From contig NZ_QFWW01000024.1 in NCBI RefSeq assembly GCF_003265345.1, positions 284,088-348,087 on the forward strand: a stretch of DNA of 64,000 bases, written 5' to 3'. Each line of letters starts with the position of its first letter. Position 1 is the first letter of the stretch. Below the pieces are notes generated by a model. The model saw only the letters and a program-made list of their open reading frames with translations, made no database searches and was not told the origin of the DNA. This DNA comes from Lentzea terrae (GTDB lineage Bacteria; Actinomycetota; Actinomycetes; Mycobacteriales; Pseudonocardiaceae). Positions 1-8,137 of the stretch are shown here, one piece after another. The position numbers and the translations under genes were made by a program.

Positions 1-398
1 AGCTGGGCCGGCCGGTCGAGGTCCACCTTGGCGGTGAACTCGCAGACCAGGCGGGTCGTGAGGAGATCCGCCTGGCCTGTTGGGTGTTCTTTGGTGGAAC
101 TGGCGAGCGTCCAGGTGATCCTGCGCCCGTCCACTGTGGACTGGTCGGTGCTGCCGACCTCGTCGCACCACTGCTTCGCGTCCCTGGCCTTCAGGTTCTC
201 CTGCAGCGTCGGGATCTCCGCCACGTCGACGACGGATCTGAGGTCGATGCGGTCCGGGTGCAGGTGCAGGCCGTGGTAGTGGTTGACGCTGAAGTTGCCC
301 AGCGGGTGTGCGGACGCTTCGCCGTTGATGAAGAAGATGCCCGCCAGCAGGAGGGCGACGACCAGAACGGGCCGCACGACCCAGCTGGACAGGCTCAC
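1..398 (-). CDS. NicO-type nickel/cobalt transporter, N-terminal part (cut by window edge)
   Basis: The first 132 codons are visible, read leftwards from GTG at 398; the rest lies beyond the left edge. The start overlaps the stop of the upstream TPR gene as GTGA (395-398), which fixes the start and implies translational coupling. Residues 7-23 are hydrophobic and act as a signal or first membrane segment. They are followed by ASAHPLGNFSVNHYHGLHL and a hydrophilic stretch with PDRIDLRSVVDVAEIPTLQ. This HPLGNF...H-x-H start is typical of the extracytoplasmic N-terminal domain of actinobacterial NicO/high-affinity nickel transporter proteins, whose membrane domain follows later. Metal transport is therefore inferred from the N-terminal domain only; the membrane domain cannot be seen here. 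Confidence 0.7.
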   Translation of the reverse strand, partial: MSLSSWVVRPVLVVALLLAGIFFINGEASAHPLGNFSVNHYHGLHLHPDRIDLRSVVDVAEIPTLQENLKARDAKQWCDEVGSTDQSTVDGRRITWTLASSTKEHPTGQADLLTTRLVCEFTAKVDLDRPAQ

Positions 399-1693
399 CG
401 GCCGCCTCGCAGCTCGGCGAGCTTGCGGCCGGCCTTCAACGACTGCAGCGGGGAGAAGTTCGAGTTCAGGCGCAACGCCTGCACCAGCGCCTCCTGGGCC
501 TCGGCGACCCGGCCGAGCGCGGCCAGGATCATGCCGCGGTGGTAGGAGAACGTGGCGTTCTGCCAGCCCAGCGCGTTGGCGCGGTCCGAGTACTCGAGCG
601 CCTCGGCGTCGCGGCCGTTCATGTGCAGCGCCCAGGCCATCGCGTCGGCCACGAACACGCTCTGCCGGCGGCTCCACTCGGCCTCCGCCCGGCGCAGCGC
701 CTGCATGCCGTCACCGCGGTCGGCGGCGACCAGGGCCGCGGCCAGGTCGTCGGACGCGCCCTGCGACTCCATCAGCCGCTGCTGCTCGGTCAGGACGTCG
801 TACTGCCTGGCGGCCTCTTCCGGCTTGCCGTTGGCTTCGAGCAGCTCCGCGTACTCCTGCAGGTACTGCGGCAGGGGAGCGCGGGCCACGAGCCTGCGGT
901 AGGTGTCGAGGGCCACCGGGACGTCACCCCGTGCCGCCGCGACCTTGGCCTTGCCTTGAGTGAGAGTCATGTCGTCTCCTCTCGCCGCCAGTCCCTGCTC
1001 GTAGTGCTGAGCGGCTTCGTCGATCCGGTTGTGGTCGAACGCGAGTTCGCCCAGCCGGTAGCGGCAGAACGCGATCTCCTCGGGCGTCGCGGCAGCGGTC
1101 AGTGCGCGCTGCATCGCGGCGCGAGCGCCGTCGACGTCGCCGTGGAGCTCGAGGTGGAAGGAAGCGCGGGCGAACGATGCCGTGTTGGGCTTGAGGTCCA
1201 GCATCTTCTGCGCCGCGTCCTGCGCGCCCGCGTCGTCGCCGAGCTGCGTCAACGCGTCGGCCAGCACGCCGTGGGCCTCTGCTGAGGACGGCAGTGCGGC
1301 GATGGCCTTCCTGGCCCAGTCGCGGGCCGCGTGGAAGTCGTGCCGGGCGTTGGCCAGCGTGCCCATGCCGATGGCGGCGAGGCCCGTGTCGCCCGCGTTC
1401 TTCAGCGCGCCCTCGGCCTTCGCGTAGTACGCGGGGTCGGCCGTGACGCGCGCCAGTTCCACATAGGACGAACCCAGCTTGGCCCAGGAGTCCTTGTCCT
1501 GGGGCAGGGTGTGCAGTCGCTGCTGCAGCTGGTGCACCACGCGGTGCATCTGGTTCTGCTGTGCGACAACGGGAACCGGTTCAGGTTGCGCGCCCCCGGC
1601 CCTGCTGTCGGCAGGACCGGAGGCGGCTAGGTAGGCAAGCGCCGCGGTGACCAGGAGAACCACCGCGACGACCTGCCGTTGTTGGTACTTCAC
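395..1693 (-). CDS. membrane-anchored TPR-repeat protein
   Basis: A protein of 432 residues. A longer reading frame opens at 1741, but the GTG at 1693 overlaps the stop of the preceding DUF4331 gene as GTGA (1690-1693), so I take that start. It begins VKYQQRQ and has one membrane segment at about residues 7-25. A long series of TPR-like helical pairs follows, for example ALPSSAEAHGVLADALTQLGDDAGA and a C-terminal pair with RGMILAALGRVAEAQEALVQALRLN. TPR arrays hold partner proteins together; no enzymatic motif is seen. Its place between a DUF4331 protein and a NicO transporter, coupled to both by 4-base overlaps, suggests the three products are made together and may form one envelope complex (inference). 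Confidence 0.8.
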   Translation of the reverse strand: MKYQQRQVVAVVLLVTAALAYLAASGPADSRAGGAQPEPVPVVAQQNQMHRVVHQLQQRLHTLPQDKDSWAKLGSSYVELARVTADPAYYAKAEGALKNAGDTGLAAIGMGTLANARHDFHAARDWARKAIAALPSSAEAHGVLADALTQLGDDAGAQDAAQKMLDLKPNTASFARASFHLELHGDVDGARAAMQRALTAAATPEEIAFCRYRLGELAFDHNRIDEAAQHYEQGLAARGDDMTLTQGKAKVAAARGDVPVALDTYRRLVARAPLPQYLQEYAELLEANGKPEEAARQYDVLTEQQRLMESQGASDDLAAALVAADRGDGMQALRRAEAEWSRRQSVFVADAMAWALHMNGRDAEALEYSDRANALGWQNATFSYHRGMILAALGRVAEAQEALVQALRLNSNFSPLQSLKAGRKLAELRGGR

Positions 1694-3288
1694 TTCGAGT
1701 GCGACCCGTACTTGCGGATCGACGCCTGGCGCTTGCGCCACAACCAGAAGCCCGCGCCGAACACGAACGCGGAGCCGACCGCCGTGGTCATCGCCATCGG
1801 GTCGAGGCTGCCGATCTTGCCGACCGGGTTGACCGCGACGTTCGCCGCGTTGCCGGAGGCGCTGACGGCGGTGCCGTTGCGGGGCTGGGCCACGTACGGG
1901 AAGTTCGCCTCGAACGGCTGGTCGTTCGCGTCGACCTTGTCACCCGTGGCGAGCGCCTCGACGATCTTGCCGGACGCCGCGGCACCCTCCACCGCCTGGA
2001 CGGCGATGTCGACCACGTCGTCGGTGAGGCGGCGGCCGTTCGGGAAGCCCTGCGTGTCACCGGCGAGCAGGCCGAGACGGTTCGGGTTCGCGTTCGGGTT
2101 GATCGACATGTTCAGCCGCAGCATCTCGCTCGGGCGGAACCGGTTCTGGTCGACGTCGGCGTTGTTGACCTGCGAGTTCAGGTCGGCGTTGATCTGTCCG
2201 CCGAGCTTCTTCGTGATGCCGGTCAGGAAGATCTCGGCCAGGTCGTCGCGCTGACCCTTCGGCGCCGGGATCTTGTAGATCGCCTCGATCAGCTTCGGCA
2301 GCTCGGGGTTGACCACCCGGTCGACGAGCTCCTTCACGCCGGCGTCCTGGTCGGGGCGCAGGCCGTTGAACGCGTCCTTGAGACCCGCGGGGGCCACGAC
2401 CTCGTTCACCAGCGGGTTGCCCAGCCGCGAGACCTGCACGAAGTCACCGACGGCCTCGGCCTTGCCCGGCGACAGCTTCATCGTGCGCCGCTGCGTGGTG
2501 CTCCAGATGCCGATGTTCGGGTTGCGGTTCGCGTCGTTCTTGAGCGCCAGCGCCTGCTTGGGCAGCTGGATCGCGATCGTGTTGACGTTGTAGCCGCGCA
2601 GCGTGTCCTGGCCGACCTCGCTCAGGTTGCCGCCGTAGAGCAGGTCGAACACCCGCAGGTCGGCGAAGAACGCGTCGTCCGACGGGCCGACGTAGACCTT
2701 GCCGCCACCGGGGATCTGCACGATCGCCTGGTCGCGCAGCTTCTTGAAGTCCGGCATGGACGCGGGCCCGTTGGGCGACGGCGCAACCGGGGCGTTGTTG
2801 ACGAGCTTGACCTTCTGGCCGTTCTCGTAGATCGCCTCGATGTCGTAGCGCTGGCGGAACAGCAGGTTCTCGTCGTCCAGCGACTCCACGACACCGTTGG
2901 TGTACAGGAACGTGTTGTTCTTGCGGCGGTCGTCGTTGTGGAACTGCCAGCGCAGCACGATGTCGGCCTTGGCGTCACCGTCGTTGTCGATGTTGAAGTC
3001 GTACTGCGCGTCCTGGGCGAACGGGAAGAAGTTGGGGCCACCGTTGGGTTCCTGGAACCCGGACCAGTTGCCGACCAGCGTCACGGTGTCCTTGTGGTCA
3101 GGACTCACGAACGCGTAGAGGTCCGTGTTGTCCACGGCCGGGTCACCCGCGATGAGCGGGGCCTCGCGGTGTGACGAGGCGGTGGCGTTCGTACCGCCGA
3201 ACATGGCCGCGTTGAGCAGTGTGGCGGCCACCAGCGCGGCCGCAGCCACCTGGCCGCGCCGACCGCTGAGGACGTGCGGTGATGACAT
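1690..3288 (-). CDS. DUF4331 domain-containing secreted, C-terminally anchored protein
   Basis: A protein of 532 residues, starting at the ATG at 3288. That ATG has AAAGG ten bases upstream, whereas the ATG at 3312 in the same frame has no recognisable ribosome site. Residues 10-32 form a signal sequence. After it comes the family signature SSHREAPLIAGDPAVDNTDLYAF, the usual beginning of the mature DUF4331 domain, followed by NWSGFQEPNGGPNFF and aspartate-rich strands such as NIDNDGDAKAD. The last 45 residues hold a membrane segment (AMTTAVGSAFVFGAGFWLW) and a basic tail, so the protein is probably anchored facing outwards. The domain has no established function. The stop overlaps the start of the TPR gene, and the gene lies 28 bases after the aminotransferase gene on the same strand. 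Confidence 0.85.
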   Translation of the reverse strand: MSSPHVLSGRRGQVAAAALVAATLLNAAMFGGTNATASSHREAPLIAGDPAVDNTDLYAFVSPDHKDTVTLVGNWSGFQEPNGGPNFFPFAQDAQYDFNIDNDGDAKADIVLRWQFHNDDRRKNNTFLYTNGVVESLDDENLLFRQRYDIEAIYENGQKVKLVNNAPVAPSPNGPASMPDFKKLRDQAIVQIPGGGKVYVGPSDDAFFADLRVFDLLYGGNLSEVGQDTLRGYNVNTIAIQLPKQALALKNDANRNPNIGIWSTTQRRTMKLSPGKAEAVGDFVQVSRLGNPLVNEVVAPAGLKDAFNGLRPDQDAGVKELVDRVVNPELPKLIEAIYKIPAPKGQRDDLAEIFLTGITKKLGGQINADLNSQVNNADVDQNRFRPSEMLRLNMSINPNANPNRLGLLAGDTQGFPNGRRLTDDVVDIAVQAVEGAAASGKIVEALATGDKVDANDQPFEANFPYVAQPRNGTAVSASGNAANVAVNPVGKIGSLDPMAMTTAVGSAFVFGAGFWLWRKRQASIRKYGSHSK

Positions 3289-3316
3289 TTCTGGGCAACC
3301 TTTCGGAGACATGAAT

Positions 3317-4495
3317 TCAGGCGCTGTGCATCAACAGCGACGGTTCGCTGGAATGGCTTGCGGAATGGCTTGACGAGTGGCTGGTCCACCTCGCTTGGGT
3401 GAAGTCGCGAATGCCTTCGACGAGCCGGTCGACGTCCTGCTCGGGCCGCACGACCAGCCGGGCGAACTTGCTGGTCATGCCGAGCTTGTTGCCGCACTCG
3501 CGGATGAAGACCTGGTGTTTCGACAGCAGGTGGTCGCGCAGCTCGCGGCCGTCCATCCCGCCGCCGAGCTTCACGAACAGGAAGTTGGCCTGCGAGGAGT
3601 AGACGGTCAGGTCGGGGATGCGGGAGAGCTCCATCCCCATCCGGTACCTGTCCCGCGACAGCAGCCGCAGGCTCTCTGCGTACTCAGCCTCGTGCTCGGC
3701 CAGCATGAACACGACGGTTTCCGCCAACGAGTTGAGGTTCCACTTCGGCAGCGCCTGGCGCATCTTGCCGGCCAGTCCCGGGTTCGCGACCAGGTAGCCG
3801 AACCGGATGCCGTGCAGACCGAAGTTCTTGCCGAGGCTCTTCAGCACGACCACGTTGGGCCGGATGGACGCCTCGGCCGCGACCGACGGGTTGCGCTCGA
3901 CCTCGACGAAGTCGATGAACGACTCGTCGATCACGATCAGGTCCAGGTCGGCCAGCTCGTCCATGAACCGGACGATCTCCCGGCGCGGCAGGTAACCGCC
4001 GTCGGGGTTGTTCGGGTTGCAGATGACCGCGACCCGGCTGCCGCGCGTGCGGATGAACTTGATGTACTCGTCGATGTCGAGCTCGAAGTTGTTGCTCTCC
4101 TGGAGCAGGAACATGTCGACGCGTTTGTTGCTCTCCATCGGCTGGTCGGTCCACCGGCCGAAGGTGGGGATGGGGATCGCGATGCTGTCGTGGATCCACA
4201 GGTGGTCCATCCACGTGATCAGCTCGGTGCTGCCGTTCGACATGGCGAGCGTGGCCGGGTTCAGGCCCAGCACCTTGGACAGCTGGTCAGCGATCTTGCT
4301 GGAGTCGCTCGGGTAGAACTTGAGCACCGCTTCCAGGTTCTTCGACAGCTCCTCGAACATCTCCGGCGTCGGAAAGTACGGATTGCACGGGATGCAGAAG
4401 TCGACGAGCTCACCTGCGCCCGTGCGTGACAGCTCGAAATAAGACGGGCTGTGCGCGGTCTGCTGGAAGAGACCCGAGTCCACACCATGCCGCAC
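3317..4495 (-). CDS. class I/II PLP-dependent aminotransferase (histidinol-phosphate / CobD-like)
   Basis: A protein of 392 residues. GTG at 4495, preceded by GGGACGGAG at seven bases, is a better start than the upstream ATG at 4537. Fold-type I aminotransferase motifs are intact: SNGSTELI for phosphate binding (about residue 87), NPNNPDG at 160-166, the aspartate of VIDESF at 190, the PLP-binding lysine 223 in SLGKNFGLHGIRFGY, and a C-terminal RLVVRP. These resemble histidinol-phosphate aminotransferases and threonine-phosphate decarboxylase-like enzymes; the substrate cannot be read from sequence. The C-terminus carries an unusual Ser/His tail (SHSSSHSASHSS) beyond the normal fold end. It is the first gene of a leftward group ending with the NicO transporter and may share its promoter, which would lie in the gap to the divergent hydrolase gene. 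Confidence 0.8.
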   Translation of the reverse strand: MRHGVDSGLFQQTAHSPSYFELSRTGAGELVDFCIPCNPYFPTPEMFEELSKNLEAVLKFYPSDSSKIADQLSKVLGLNPATLAMSNGSTELITWMDHLWIHDSIAIPIPTFGRWTDQPMESNKRVDMFLLQESNNFELDIDEYIKFIRTRGSRVAVICNPNNPDGGYLPRREIVRFMDELADLDLIVIDESFIDFVEVERNPSVAAEASIRPNVVVLKSLGKNFGLHGIRFGYLVANPGLAGKMRQALPKWNLNSLAETVVFMLAEHEAEYAESLRLLSRDRYRMGMELSRIPDLTVYSSQANFLFVKLGGGMDGRELRDHLLSKHQVFIRECGNKLGMTSKFARLVVRPEQDVDRLVEGIRDFTQARWTSHSSSHSASHSSEPSLLMHSA

Positions 4496-4670
4496 GCGAT
4501 CACTCCGTCCCTTGGTCCGTCTCCGACACCGGGGCATACGTGCCGATGTTCATCCCGGTTCACGGGTCCGTTGCGGGAAGGTCTCGGAAGGGTCTCGTAC
4601 GCAACCCTGCGTACTCCGGTGCATCGTCTCGTCGGACGCGGCTTCATCCGATGATCGAGAGCCTGGTCCC

Positions 4671-5978
4671 ATGTTCGGAAAACTGATGCTCGCGATGTCG
4701 TTGCTGATGCCGGTCGAGGCCGCTGACTTGACTGTCCACACTGGACAGATCGACGGCGCGGAATACCGCGTCGAGGTGCCTTCTCGTTGGAACGGCACGC
4801 TTTTGCTCTACAGCCACGGGACCTATCCGGCCGGCTACAACCCGCAGGTGGAGATGGCCTCACGTCCGGCTGCGCGCGACGAGCTGCTGGCCCGTGGCTA
4901 CGCTCTCGCGGCCTCTCGGTACCGGGTGCCGCACGGGCACGCGATCCCGGACGCGTTGCGCGACCAACCGGCGCTGGTGTCGTGGTTTTCTCGTGAGGTC
5001 GCTCGGCCGCGTCGGGTCATCGCGTGGGGATCGTCGCTGGGCGGGCTGACCTCGGTGCTGCTGGGGGAGAGGTCGCGGTTCGACGGGGTGCTGTCTCTCT
5101 GCGGCGCGTTGGGCGGGGCCGTGCTGCGGTCCAACCAGCTGCTTGACCTGGGATTTGTGTTCCGGACGCTGCTGGAGCCATCGCTCGAGCTCAGCCGGAT
5201 TTCCGACGTTGCGGCGAACGAGCAGAGGGCGGTCGGGGCGATCGATGCCGCCTTGGGGTCTGGTCTCGGCCGGGCCCGGCTGGCGTTGGCCAACGCGGTT
5301 GCGGGTATCCCGGCCTGGTCGCGGGTGCACGAGCCCCGTCCCACGTCGGTCGTGGACGCCGTGACGCAGGCAGCCGTGCACGACCGAACGCTCGCGCGCT
5401 CGCTGGCGTGGGGCAGCGGCCGGGTGGACGTCGAGACGCGTGCCGGTGGCAACCCGAGCTGGAACACGGGTGTCGACTACCGGGTCTTGCTGGAGCGGTC
5501 CGCGCAGAAGGAACTGGTGATGGCGGCCTACCGGGAAGCAGGTGCGTCGGTGAAAGACGATCTGGCCGCGCTCGGGTCGGCTCCTCGGATCGCGGCCGAC
5601 GCGGCGGCGGTGCGGTGGCTGCACTCGTTCGGCGATCCGACCGGCCGGGCCCAGTCGCCGGTCGTGACGCTGCACGCGCTGGGCGATCCGACCTCCGTGG
5701 AGCACTCGGGCGCTTACTCCGGGCGTGACGTTCGCCAACTCTTCGTCAACCGCGCGGGACACTGCATGCACACGGCGGCGGAGGAACTGACGGCTCTGCG
5801 TGTCCTGGAAGACCGGATCTCATTTGGGCGGTGGCCGGTCGCCGACCTGAACGCCTGGGCTGGTCAGCACGGCCCTGAGATGCGAGTACTCCAGGACTGG
5901 ACCACGACTCCACCCCGTGCGGAGACCGTGGCGCCGGGCTTTGTGACGCACCACCCAGGGCGTTTTCCGCGTCCGTGA
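4671..5978 (+). CDS. secreted alpha/beta hydrolase
   Basis: A protein of 435 residues. A longer frame opens at 4512, but the ATG at 4671 gives a short signal peptide (MFGKLMLAMSLLMPVEAADL) and is preferred. The nucleophile elbow is GSSLGG with serine 122. The oxyanion region is LYSHGTYPAGYNP around residue 50, and the probable catalytic histidine is His364 in NRAGHCMHT. A strand ending VVTLHALGDPTSVEHS about 20 residues before that histidine probably carries the acid. The order serine, acid, histidine is that of the alpha/beta hydrolase fold; the length leaves a sizeable lid between residues 150 and 300. The substrate is unknown. The gene is divergent from the aminotransferase gene, with a gap of about 175 bases for both promoters. 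Confidence 0.7.
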   Translation: MFGKLMLAMSLLMPVEAADLTVHTGQIDGAEYRVEVPSRWNGTLLLYSHGTYPAGYNPQVEMASRPAARDELLARGYALAASRYRVPHGHAIPDALRDQPALVSWFSREVARPRRVIAWGSSLGGLTSVLLGERSRFDGVLSLCGALGGAVLRSNQLLDLGFVFRTLLEPSLELSRISDVAANEQRAVGAIDAALGSGLGRARLALANAVAGIPAWSRVHEPRPTSVVDAVTQAAVHDRTLARSLAWGSGRVDVETRAGGNPSWNTGVDYRVLLERSAQKELVMAAYREAGASVKDDLAALGSAPRIAADAAAVRWLHSFGDPTGRAQSPVVTLHALGDPTSVEHSGAYSGRDVRQLFVNRAGHCMHTAAEELTALRVLEDRISFGRWPVADLNAWAGQHGPEMRVLQDWTTTPPRAETVAPGFVTHHPGRFPRP

Positions 5979-6054
5979 GAGGCGTCCTGCGAAATATTGT
6001 CGGTCCGTGCGGATACCCTGCTGGCAGTCCGCACACAACCAGGGAGAAATACCC

Positions 6055-8106
6055 GTGACCGCAGAGACCCTGTACGGGGCCGACGACCTCACGCATCTGG
6101 AAGGTCTGGAGGCCGTCCGCAAGCGGCCAGGCATGTACATCGGGTCGACCGACAGCCGGGGCATCAACCACCTCTTCAGCGAGATCGTCGACAACTCGAC
6201 CGACGAGGGCGTGGCAGGTCACGCCTCCAAGATCGTGGTCACGCTGCACGCCGACGGCAGCGTCCAGGTCGACGACGACGGCCGGGGCATCCCGACCGAC
6301 GTGCACGCGAAGTCCGGTCTGTCCGGTGTGGAACTGGTGCTGACGAAGCTGCACGCCGGCGGCAAGTTCGGCGGATCCGGCTACAAGACCTCCGGCGGCC
6401 TGCACGGCGTCGGCGCCTCCGCCGTCAACGCCCTCTCCCACCGCTACGACGTCACGGTGCGGCGTGGCGGCAAGGTGCACGAGATGTCGTTCGCGCACGG
6501 CGTGCCCGGCGTGTTCGACGGCCCAGGCCCGAAGGCGAAGTTCACCCGCCAGACCGGCCTCCGAGTCACCGGCAAGATGAAGCGCAACGAGTCCACTGGC
6601 ACCTCGACCCGCTACTGGCACGACGCCCGCTACTTCGAGAACGGCGCTGCTCTGGACGTCGAGGTGGTGCGCCAGAAGCTGCGCAACACTGCGTTCCTCG
6701 TGCCGGGCGTGACTTATGTCCTGCGGACGGCGCTGGAAGACTCGATCTCCGAAGAGGTCTTCCACTACCCGTCCGGCCTCACCGACATGGTCGAGTTCCT
6801 GGCGCCGTCCGGAGATCGGGCCGTGTCGGGGACGTTGGTGATCACCGGCTCCGGCACCTACTTCGAGAACGCCGCCGACCAGAACGGCGTGATGCGGTCC
6901 AAAGTGGAGCGTCAGGCCGAGATCGAGGTCGCACTCCGCTGGGGCACCGGCTACGAGCGCACCGTCGAATGCTTCACCAACACCATCCGCAACATGCACG
7001 GCGGCACCCACCGCCGCGGCTTCGACCGCGCGGTGCTGAAGGCCGTGCAGGACGCGATCTCCAAGACCCGCGGTCTGCTGAAGCCCAAGGAAGACCCGCC
7101 GACGCTGGACGACGTGCTCGAGGGCATGACGGCCGTCATCCACGTCCGGATTCCCGAGCCGCAGTTCACCTCGCAGACCAAGGACGAGCTGTCCACCGCC
7201 GGCATCACCAAGGTGCTGCAGGGGATCGTGGACGCTCAGGTGCGGGCTTGGACCGAGGACCGCAGGACCAAGGTCGAAGCCAAGACCGTGCTGCAGAAGG
7301 TCGTCGACGCGTCGCGCGTGCGGTTGACGCAGAAGCAGCAGAAGGACGCGGCGCGGCGGAAGACGGCACTTGAGGGTGCGGCGATGCCGGCCAAGCTGGT
7401 CGACTGCCGGACGACCGGGGTGTCCCGTTCTGAGCTGTTTCTCGTGGAAGGGGACAGCGCATTGGGCTCGGCTCGCATGGCGCGCGTCTCCGAGTACCAG
7501 GCGCTGCTTCCCTTGCGCGGCAAGATTTTGAACGTCCAGAAGGCCTCCTTGGCCGACACGCTGCGCAACGCCGAGATCGCGTCCATCGTCCAGGTCCTGG
7601 GCGCCGGCACCGGCCGCACGTTCGACATCAGCCAGATGCGGTACGGCCGCGTGATCCTGATGGCCGACGCGGACGTCGACGGCAGCCACATCCGGACGTT
7701 GCTGATCACGTTGTTCGCCAAGTACATGCGGCCGGTGATCGAGGACGGCCGCCTGTACGCCGCGATGCCGCCGTTGCACAAGGTGATGACGCGCGGCCGC
7801 AACGCCGAAACGCACTTCACCTTCACCCAGCGCCAGATGGAGCAGAAGGTCGCGCAGCTGGAGAAGGCGGGCAAGCAGGTCGTCACGCCGGTGCCGCGGT
7901 TCAAGGGTCTGGGCGAGATGGACGCGGACGAGTTGTGGGAGACCACGATGAACCCGTCCACGCGCTCGGTGCGCCGCATCACCATGGACGACGTCGACGC
8001 CGCCGAGACCGCGCTGGAACTGCTGATGGGCGAGAAGGTCGAGCCGCGCCGCAACTGGCTCATCGAGTCGTCCGCACGGGTCGACCAGTCGGCCATCGAC
8101 CTCTGA
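6055..8106 (+). CDS. type II DNA topoisomerase subunit B (GyrB/ParE-like)
   Basis: A protein of 683 residues, the size of ParE or GyrB without insertions. GTG at 6055 is chosen because AGGGAGA lies seven bases upstream; an ATG at 6007 would add 16 residues that do not look like the family. The GHKL ATPase domain shows EIVDNSTDEG (Mg-binding Asn), DDGRGIP and the lid glycines HAGGKFGGSGYKTSGGLHGVGASAVNAL. A transducer domain with QTKDEL follows. The TOPRIM domain shows EGDSALGSA, LPLRGKILNV and DADVDGSHIRTLL. The usual EGDSAGGSA is EGDSALGSA here. The partner A subunit follows 31 bases later. Since gyrB normally sits near dnaA and recF, absent here, this pair is probably the second type II enzyme of the chromosome (inference). 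Confidence 0.9.
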   Translation: MTAETLYGADDLTHLEGLEAVRKRPGMYIGSTDSRGINHLFSEIVDNSTDEGVAGHASKIVVTLHADGSVQVDDDGRGIPTDVHAKSGLSGVELVLTKLHAGGKFGGSGYKTSGGLHGVGASAVNALSHRYDVTVRRGGKVHEMSFAHGVPGVFDGPGPKAKFTRQTGLRVTGKMKRNESTGTSTRYWHDARYFENGAALDVEVVRQKLRNTAFLVPGVTYVLRTALEDSISEEVFHYPSGLTDMVEFLAPSGDRAVSGTLVITGSGTYFENAADQNGVMRSKVERQAEIEVALRWGTGYERTVECFTNTIRNMHGGTHRRGFDRAVLKAVQDAISKTRGLLKPKEDPPTLDDVLEGMTAVIHVRIPEPQFTSQTKDELSTAGITKVLQGIVDAQVRAWTEDRRTKVEAKTVLQKVVDASRVRLTQKQQKDAARRKTALEGAAMPAKLVDCRTTGVSRSELFLVEGDSALGSARMARVSEYQALLPLRGKILNVQKASLADTLRNAEIASIVQVLGAGTGRTFDISQMRYGRVILMADADVDGSHIRTLLITLFAKYMRPVIEDGRLYAAMPPLHKVMTRGRNAETHFTFTQRQMEQKVAQLEKAGKQVVTPVPRFKGLGEMDADELWETTMNPSTRSVRRITMDDVDAAETALELLMGEKVEPRRNWLIESSARVDQSAIDL

Positions 8107-8137
8107 GCCTTTTCAAGACAGACGGAGTAACGAAGTC

